Assembly (NCBI GenBank): GCA_021826605.1
Contig: JAKAZF010000042.1
Location: forward strand, 1-10,610
Length of the DNA: 10,610 nucleotides
Direction of reading: 5' to 3'
Source of the DNA: Planctomycetota bacterium
Lineage (GTDB): Bacteria; Planctomycetota; Phycisphaerae; WQYP01
The position numbers and the translations under genes are program-made. Below are positions 5,562 to 10,610 of this stretch, in pieces; position 1 is the stretch's first letter; every line of letters starts with the position of its first letter. Under the pieces are notes generated by a model. The model worked only from the letters and a program-made list of their open reading frames with translations, did not search any database and had not been told where the DNA came from.

Positions 5562-5568
5562 CCTCCTT
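5562..5568 (-). promoter_or_regulatory. Strong ribosome binding site of the IS1380 transposase remnant
   Basis: AAGGAGG lies 7 nt before the ATG at 5554. It fixes the original start upstream of the stop codon, so the downstream open frame from 5443 is not a separate gene. Confidence 0.7.
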
Positions 5569-5569
5569 G

Positions 5570-6362
5570 CAAATTGGAAAAGTGCTACCACGACAGTGAT
5601 TTTACTACGTGCAACGCCTGTGTCCAAGCCGCCGTCAGTTAAAACTGATGAAATATCCGGGCTAAGCGGCTTGCCAAACTGATCTATAACCGGAACCGTC
5701 ATCCAATCCAAAGCTTCCGTAGCCAAGTACTCAATACCCGGTTGCAAGCCGAAGCCAGCCGGTGACGAACCGCTGGTGAGCACGTAATGGGCGGGTGCCA
5801 CCGCCTGAGGCCCGAAGGTCGGGTGCGGGGTGCCGATGGCTTTGGGAATTTCGACGATGACCATCGTACTGCCCAGCACGGTGCTGCCATCCTTAGCCTC
5901 CAATTGGACATCACCATTCGGCATAGTGGAAACTGTACCTGCGGTGCCATAGACGTCGAAAACGATTTGCCCCTTTGACAAATCTGGCTGAGAATTCTCC
6001 ACCGAAGCTGCGCCCGTTCCACCAGGGAGAACGGTGAAATTATTTACGCTTACTTTGTCGGTAATATCCTTTGGTGTTACTGTAGCCGTTACTTTCACGA
6101 AGATCGATCCTGGATCGCTCTTGCTGATACCGGTTTCAATCGGATTTGGTGAGAAAGTTACCGTAGCGCTGGTAAGCGGTGGATCGGTATTACCGCTACC
6201 AGTCCAAGTTTGATATGTCTTTGTATCCGTCACGGTCACCGCACAAGTTGGAGAAACCTGCCAATATCCCGCAACCAGCGGCGTAAACGTAAGCGTCGCG
6301 CTGGAGCTGGCCGAAGGCTGCTTCGGGCTGATGGGATCAGTATAACTTCCCGATAGAAGCAA
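5570..6362 (-). pseudogene. B3: Ig-like repeat protein of the B family, truncated by IS1380
   Basis: About 260 residues remain. The N-terminal block GSYTDPISPKQPSASSSA, LTFTPLVAGYWQVS, CAVTVTDTKT is almost the same as in B2. It is followed by a beta-rich part (SNPIETGISKSDPG-like, VTATVTPKDITDKVSVNNF) and a segment with IGTPHPTFGPQAVAPAHYVL, then LATEALDWMTVPVIDQFGK and SPDISSVLTDGG. After about 5585 the frame simply runs into the transposase remnant in another frame, so the native C-terminus is lost. The best start, TTG at 6362, has no ribosome binding site and no signal peptide. The frame opens 11 codons upstream, overlapping the end of A2 (stop 6373), with only a short AFLLLLSGS hydrophobic run. 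B3 is probably truncated at both ends. Families with Ig-like folds and extracellular location are inferred from the Thr/Ser/Val/Pro-rich composition. Confidence 0.65.
5628..5659. repeat. Inverted repeat, right arm (partner 5154-5185)
   Basis: This is the B3 coding segment for DISSVLTDGG, matched in inverted orientation by 5154-5185. Confidence 0.7.
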
Positions 6363-6372
6363 TAAAAAGGCT

Positions 6373-7458
6373 TTATTCCGGTATTTTTACATGTTTGTAA
6401 AACCTAGCCTGCACGCCGACGTAAATGATGGATGGTGCGGTCTTTAATCCTGTGCCATCCAGCCGCGTAGAAAAGCGGTATGGGCCATAAACCGAAAGAT
6501 CAAACTCTCGGTTCAGTACCAATCGCCGCCAATAGGTGTAGACAATGCCGGGCCTCAGTGTGTATTGTTTTGCGGGCGGCGGCTGATTATGTCGGCTGGC
6601 CAATAGTTTCCCGTATGCCGTCAGCGGTACGGGCTTGCCGTCGATCGTCCTTACTGTATGGAACGGCCCGACCATATTGCGCCGGGCGAAGTCGATATGC
6701 GGGTTCCCGGTGAGAGATATCGTCGCAGCATGTTTGCCGGCACAGCGTAACAGCATCCGTACATGGGCGATGGGATCGGCGATGCCGGGATTGTTCTCGA
6801 CGTATGCAGCAATCTGCACCCCATTCCACACTTTTCCCCAGAGAAGACTCTTGGGCAGTTTGGCAGCGAAATCAAGAAGCGCCGGGCCGGACGTTTTATC
6901 CTTGGGAGGAAGTACGCGAAATTTGATCACGTTGCTGATCATGCCCTTGCCGGCCAACTGCGCCTCATATTTTCCAGGAACGCTCAGGTCGAAGATGCGG
7001 GAGTAGTTGATAGGGGGCGGCGAAAAACGATGGTCTGGAAGGGCCCCGCTGAAGGTTTCCGAGCCGCCGTACGGCATCCTATATCCATCGCGTTCCCAGC
7101 GAAGCATCATGACGGGCAGCAGAGGCCCCCTCCGCCAGCACCAAACTCCTGGAAAGGTCGTGCTCGTCGGCACGAATCCTGGAATGTGGATGAACTTGCG
7201 CCCTCGGTTGTCCACGGTGACGCCAACAAAGCCCCGCTCGCCCGAGACAAAGCTCCCCGGTCCTGTAATCACAAGGCGAGCGCCCGCCGCGGTGCGCACC
7301 CGCCTGGGCCTCGTGGGGACATACGGTGCGGCCCAGACCGAAGCGGACAAGGGCAACAAAGCGAGCAGAGAAACCGCCAGCCAAAACCCAACCGACCGGC
7401 CACCCGACGCCCGCAGCCTCGGCCTCCGCTCTACGGCGACATTGCAACCAAATACCAT
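6373..7458 (-). CDS. A2: secreted protein with two related beta-rich repeats (A family)
   Basis: This 361-residue protein is not recognised as a named family. After a basic N-terminus (RRPRLRASGGR) comes a signal sequence, GFWLAVSLLALLPLSASVWA, with cleavage probably near residue 43. Two repeats follow. The first (about 55-180) ends IFDLSVPGKYEAQL and SNVIKFRVLPP. The second (about 200-361) contains PVPLTAYGKLLAS and ends REFDLSVYGPYRFSTRL. A1 has the same two-repeat plan and shared motifs, so A1 and A2 are paralogues. The (F)DLSxPGxY motif near a domain end, with GxxPVPLT before it, suggests beta-sandwich domains such as BsuPI-like ones, which is a guess. The start at 7458 is preferred because AGGAGA lies 7 nt upstream. 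An ATG at 7494 is in frame but has no such site. It follows B2 by 51 nt and its stop overlaps the B3 frame, suggesting one transcript. Likely periplasmic or exported. Confidence 0.8.
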   Translation of the reverse strand: MVFGCNVAVERRPRLRASGGRSVGFWLAVSLLALLPLSASVWAAPYVPTRPRRVRTAAGARLVITGPGSFVSGERGFVGVTVDNRGRKFIHIPGFVPTSTTFPGVWCWRRGPLLPVMMLRWERDGYRMPYGGSETFSGALPDHRFSPPPINYSRIFDLSVPGKYEAQLAGKGMISNVIKFRVLPPKDKTSGPALLDFAAKLPKSLLWGKVWNGVQIAAYVENNPGIADPIAHVRMLLRCAGKHAATISLTGNPHIDFARRNMVGPFHTVRTIDGKPVPLTAYGKLLASRHNQPPPAKQYTLRPGIVYTYWRRLVLNREFDLSVYGPYRFSTRLDGTGLKTAPSIIYVGVQARFYKHVKIPE

Positions 7459-7465
7459 CTGCGAA

Positions 7466-7471
7466 TCTCCT
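7466..7471 (-). promoter_or_regulatory. Ribosome binding site that decides the A2 start
   Basis: AGGAGA lies 7 nt upstream of ATG 7458. The alternative ATG at 7494 is preceded by CAAAACCCCATTAC with no purine-rich site. Confidence 0.6.
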
Positions 7472-7509
7472 AAACAGGATCCAACATTCTCCATGTAATG
7501 GGGTTTTGC

Positions 7510-8685
7510 CTATTGCGCACGGTAGCCCCCCCACACTGGGTACGTGTTCGTTTTTGATCCCTGCGGGTCCTTCGCCCAGGTTCCGCCAGTTAGGGACCAG
7601 GAGCCGCTCGCGAGCGATTCCGTCCCGGCCCAACTCCAATCGACCGAATCAATCGGCACCCAAATTGAACCGTTCGCATGCGGAAGATACATGAACCACA
7701 TGGTGGCGTTGTCGGCAACAACCACTTTCGCAACAGTGCCGCCCGCACCCTGTTCGGGGCTATCGCCGCGCGCATCGGGACCGTAGACTGCATCAGGTTG
7801 ATAAAATATCTGCCCAGATGGAGCGTCGAGCCCTGCCCCAGAAATTAGTTTGAACACCCCCCCGTCGGCAGTATATAGGACCCTGTCCGGCGCATACACC
7901 TGAATAAAGTTGTATCCACCATTAAACCCTAAATTTTTGTCAATATCGGCAGAAATTACGATCCCTGGTGCCTTGCCGAACGGCGGGTTGGACATCCATT
8001 GACCGAACCCCATTATACCCGACGCAGGCCAGACATAAACCGCAGATGTCGTCGTCGAAACCGTCGCTGTTGGTTTAGTCACACTGAACGTGGTTTCCGC
8101 TGCCGGAATGCCACCGCCATTGGGGGTTACGCTGGCGTTTTCGCTGCCTGAAGCGACGTAATAATAGCTGCCCGTGGTAGGAAAAGATGTTCCCGTCGAA
8201 CTGGCTGGGTTGAGCGCGGTGACATACGTCGGCCCGGTCGCCGGGTCGTATCCGCCGATCGCTGCCGAGCCATTTCCGCCCGCACCATCAATGCTCCATG
8301 TAAATTTACTCGCCAAATCGGATGGTGCCAATTTCGCCCCCAACTGGATGGGCCAACCTGCATGAACATTTTCCTTTTTGTTAGTAACTACACTGCCACT
8401 GTCCGGGCTGCCGCCCGCCACCGGCCCGGTGTACGTGATGTCCAGGGTATAGCCCGTCAAATCCTCCGATCCGGCGTTGGCGCTGCCGGTCCATTATTTG
8501 TTGGTTTTGGCATCCGTCACCGTCACTCCGCAAGAAGCCGAAACCTGCCAGTAGCCCGCGATCAACGGCGTGAAGGTCAGCGTTGTCGCGCTGGAGTTGG
8601 CCGAAGGCTGCGCTGGGCTTATGGGATCAGTATATCTCCCCGACGGGGGCGAGCCAAAGGAATCGGCTTCGGCGTCGCGCGGCGT
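7510..8685 (-). pseudogene. B2: Ig-like B-family gene with an in-frame stop and no start
   Basis: In one reading frame from 8685 the sequence runs GRYTDPISPAQPSANSSA, LTFTPLIAGYWQVS, CGVTVTDAKTNK, stop (TAA, 8494-8496), WTGSAN, then on to a TAG at 7510. The stop falls inside a block where B3 reads TKTYQTWTGS, so similarity continues across it in frame. Another stop (8686-8688) closes the upstream side, with no signal peptide or credible start. The part after the stop (about 325 codons) has an Ig/PKD-like segment (GWPIQLGAKLAP, FTWSIDGAG), a SYYYVASGSENASVTP segment, and a C-terminal module NATMWFMYLPHANGSIW, VPIDSVDWSWAG, YPVWGGYRAQ. B1 has all of these later parts. A shorter protein starting at TTG 8460 is possible but has no ribosome binding site. 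I judge it a recent pseudogene; translational readthrough is the alternative. Confidence 0.65.
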
Positions 8686-8757
8686 CTATGGAAACTGCGG
8701 AACACATCAACCGTCGCCCCGCGAAAAACTCCTTCAAGTTCCCCAAGAGGCGCCGCA

Positions 8758-9780
8758 CTACGGTACGGTTATTTTGGCCCACGGTGACTGGATTTTACTG
8801 TGTGCCAGACGAACGCGGACGCGGTAAACACCGGGCAAGCTTAGGTCGAACCGGCATCCAAGATTTATGGGGACCGCATATTCGTAAACGGCTCTTGGCT
8901 TAAGTGAGTAAGGTCGCCACTCCAGACTCCGTGGTGTTTTCTGTTTTGCCAGCCAATGCCCAAAAACGGTTAATGGAACCGCCGTTTTGTTGACTATCGG
9001 TACCCAATGCGGATGGGGGTGTTTGACAAGCTCGTCACCGTTGGCACCATCCGGTCCACCCATGCGGGGCATAAAATCGAAGAAGGCGTCCCCGCTTAGA
9101 CGGAGGTGGATTATTCTGCGGGCCGTGTTGCGAAAGAACACTGCAACCAGCGGAAGGTGGGCACCACCAGCAGCAGTCTCTTGGCGGACGCAGATTTGCA
9201 CTGACTTATCACTTGCAATCCAACGAAGGCCCTTGGCGGAGGGGGAATAAACCAATGGGACACCGCCGGGAACCCGCGACGGGGGAGCGATGACCCGAAA
9301 CGGAAGCCAGTTGCTCTTCATTTTTCCATCTTCAAGGCGGGTAAGGTATTTTCCGGGCATGGTCACGTCTGCGACGCGGTTGACGTACACAGGCTCCCAG
9401 AATTGCGCGCTGTGGCCGGGCGGTGCCGTATCCCTGATGGCATCGTAGTTCCATAATTCCCTCGCCCCACCGGCTCGGACAGGTTCCGCCGCGGTACGCG
9501 TCGCCGCCTCGAGCACTAAAATTTTGCTAAACAGCAAGGCCGGTGCAATATGTCCCGGGAAGCAGAAAGGCTGATGCCCCTTATTTATGAAAGTAGCACG
9601 GACCGGAACGGGAAATCCCGAAATATATTTCCGGCTACGCAAGCTAATTTTCAGTTCAACGTTCATGACATTTTCGCCGCCCGCCCACTCAGGAGGAGCT
9701 GAGTTGGTGACACCGCCTATGAATGCAGTGGCACAGATAGAGGCGAGGCTGGCCAGAAGGTATTTCCGTCGAAATTTCAT
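8758..9780 (-). CDS. A1: secreted protein with two related beta-rich repeats (A family)
   Basis: This 340-residue protein has a clear signal peptide (MKFRRKYLLASLASICATAF, then IGGVTNSA, cleavage near 27), so it is exported. Repeat 1 (about 40-170) holds SGFPVPVRATFINKG and ends VADVTMPGKYLTRL, SNWLPFRVIAPP. Repeat 2 (about 180-340) holds LPLVAVFFRNTAR, TAVPLTVFGHWLA and ends CRFDLSLPGVYRVRVRL, AKITVP. Shared positions with A2 include PLTxxGxxLA, YxLxPxxVYxY, FDLSxxGxYRxxxRL and the SNxxxFRV piece after repeat 1. The start is set by AAGGAG 7 nt before the ATG. B1 ends 30 nt upstream on the same strand, so the two are probably co-transcribed. No catalytic motif is visible, so a binding or structural role is more likely than an enzyme. 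Function unknown. Confidence 0.85.
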   Translation of the reverse strand: MKFRRKYLLASLASICATAFIGGVTNSAPPEWAGGENVMNVELKISLRSRKYISGFPVPVRATFINKGHQPFCFPGHIAPALLFSKILVLEAATRTAAEPVRAGGARELWNYDAIRDTAPPGHSAQFWEPVYVNRVADVTMPGKYLTRLEDGKMKSNWLPFRVIAPPSRVPGGVPLVYSPSAKGLRWIASDKSVQICVRQETAAGGAHLPLVAVFFRNTARRIIHLRLSGDAFFDFMPRMGGPDGANGDELVKHPHPHWVPIVNKTAVPLTVFGHWLAKQKTPRSLEWRPYSLKPRAVYEYAVPINLGCRFDLSLPGVYRVRVRLAHSKIQSPWAKITVP

Positions 9781-9810
9781 GTTCTACTCCTTGCGTTTGC
9801 TGCAACTGAT

Positions 9811-10610
9811 TCAGAGGGGCGGATTCGGCGTTTGCAAAATTTGGCTCCAGGTCGGATAAAAAGTGGTGCCACCAGTGAGCGGAACCGGCCCGGTGCTGGC
9901 CGGCGTTTGGTCGGTCACCGTCCATGCCTTGGTCGCGGGGTTGTAGGTTACGGTTCCGCCCCACGACCATGGCGCGTAGTCGAGTGGGATGTAAATGGAG
10001 CCTTTTGCGGCGGGAAGAAACATGGTCCACATAGTTGGGCTGTCTAAAACGCTCATTGCGGAATAGCTCGTGTCCGCGCTCCGCGCGGGCGCGTCTCCGG
10101 TATGAGTATCTGCCGGTGGTGGCGCTTCGTTCCCGTAAGGCATGCTACCGTCAAGCCCTGTCCCTTCGGCATTGTAATTCTTGACACTGCCAGCTCCGAT
10201 CCAATGGTCGTGCTCCGTGTAAACCTGCACGAAGGCGGTGTGCCCGAGAAACTCCGCACTATGGACCGGCGGATGCTCGAAAAGAATTTGATCATACTCG
10301 GAAGGCGGGCCAAGCGAAAGCACGACAACGCCCAAGGGACGATTTGTCATGATCGTCGCAGACTTGTAGGTGGCGGTCATGACGGTCGTCGGCGCTGTCA
10401 CATCAAATTTGGTCTTGGCGGAGGCACCAGACACCCCCTGCGGGGTAACGGTCGCATTCCCACTGCACGACTGCGTGTAGTAGTAGCTGAAAAGCGCCGG
10501 TGCCGATGGAATGGGGGGATCAGGAAATGTGGCGTTAGTATCGCTTCCTGGATCGAGGGCTGCCACCGTCGCCGTGTTATCCCCACTTCCAAGTGTCGAG
10601 GCAGGGTTTG
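9811..10610 (-). CDS. B1: Ig-like B-family protein, 5' end outside the window
   Basis: The frame is open from the right edge to a TGA at 9811, giving 265 residues with no start inside (GTG 10566 is internal, not a likely start). Visible parts in order: NPASTLGSGDNTATV; SAPALFSYYYTQSCSGNATV, then SAKTKFDVTAPTTVMTATY; a middle with YDQILFEHPPVHSAEFLG and AFVQVYTEHDHW; then the C-terminal module SPTMWTMFLPAAKGSIYIPL, WSWGGTVTYNPATKAW, TFYPTWSQI. It aligns with B2 along this whole length (SYYY, F-V-T/K-PT, TMWxMxLPxxxGSIxxPxD, WSW). B1 shows no stop codon, so it may be the functional member. The Ser/Thr/Pro-rich sequence and pairing with a secreted A1 suggest export, but the N-terminus is not seen. 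Function unknown. Confidence 0.8.
   Translation of the reverse strand, partial: NPASTLGSGDNTATVAALDPGSDTNATFPDPPIPSAPALFSYYYTQSCSGNATVTPQGVSGASAKTKFDVTAPTTVMTATYKSATIMTNRPLGVVVLSLGPPSEYDQILFEHPPVHSAEFLGHTAFVQVYTEHDHWIGAGSVKNYNAEGTGLDGSMPYGNEAPPPADTHTGDAPARSADTSYSAMSVLDSPTMWTMFLPAAKGSIYIPLDYAPWSWGGTVTYNPATKAWTVTDQTPASTGPVPLTGGTTFYPTWSQILQTPNPPL

Larger units (their letters stand above)
5570..10610 (-). repeat. Alternating A/B gene-cassette array (B1-A1-B2-A2-B3)
   Basis: Five co-oriented genes alternate between two paralogous families with gaps of at most about 70 nt (30, 72 and 51 nt, then an overlap). This indicates tandem duplication of a two-gene B-A or A-B unit of about 2.3 kb. The A copies are divergent, with motifs shared rather than long identity. 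The B2 and B3 N-terminal blocks are close to 80 percent identical by eye over some 160 bases. That suggests unequal ages or gene conversion. Confidence 0.7.

Noticed and set aside
5274..5569. C-terminal part of the long B3 frame
   Set aside because: It is an out-of-frame reading of the IS1380 remnant, not B3 protein.
5154..5659. The 32-bp inverted repeats as IS1380 terminal inverted repeats
   Set aside because: The right arm is B3 coding sequence in frame, and IS1380-type ends are shorter; a paralogue shard explains the match.
6763..7498. Plus-strand frames of 236 and 163 codons
   Set aside because: Shadows of A2, whose minus-strand frame has a signal peptide and a paralogue.

Overview
The window looks like a piece of a planctomycete-type genome; this placement is an inference. 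The left edge carries the 5' part of a 23S rRNA gene on the minus strand. It has its own tandem promoters and is preceded by nuoC rather than by a 16S gene. Unlinked 16S and 23S genes are well known in Planctomycetes, though they also occur in other phyla. Nearly all intact genes read on the minus strand. No tRNA, 16S, 5S or CRISPR array was seen.

Region by region: 1-576 is the 23S rRNA 5' part. 577-1401 is a leader of about 790 nt with a boxA-like element, three perfect hairpins and two strong sigma70-type promoters. 1589-2107 is nuoC, encoding the complex I 30 kDa subunit, with no nuoD beside it. 2428-2931 is a small protein with two membrane segments. 3101-3671 is a graveyard of mobile DNA: the 3' end of a group II intron (maturase C-terminal scrap, domain V, domain VI with its branch-point A) abuts, in opposite orientation, what looks like the C-terminus of a tyrosine recombinase. 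3826-4881 encodes a long cytosolic coiled-coil protein of a conserved but uncharacterised type, with a 22-bp-period direct repeat upstream.

5138-10610 is the most unusual part. Two gene families alternate on the minus strand, in transcription order B1 (runs off the window), A1, B2, A2, B3. The A proteins are secreted and built from two related beta-rich repeats, each ending in a xDLSxPGxYxxxxRL-like motif. The B proteins are Ig-like, and B1 and B2 share a C-terminal module with a TMWxMxLPxxxGSIxxPxDxxxWSW pattern. B2 and B3 share a near-identical N-terminal block but have different C-terminal parts, as expected of duplication with module shuffling. B2 has an in-frame stop inside the shared block. 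B3 is cut by a decayed IS1380-family transposase fragment, and beyond that lies an inverted shard of another B-type gene. The array therefore appears to be a duplicated two-gene cassette of surface or envelope proteins that is decaying at its downstream end. Its function is not known to me.
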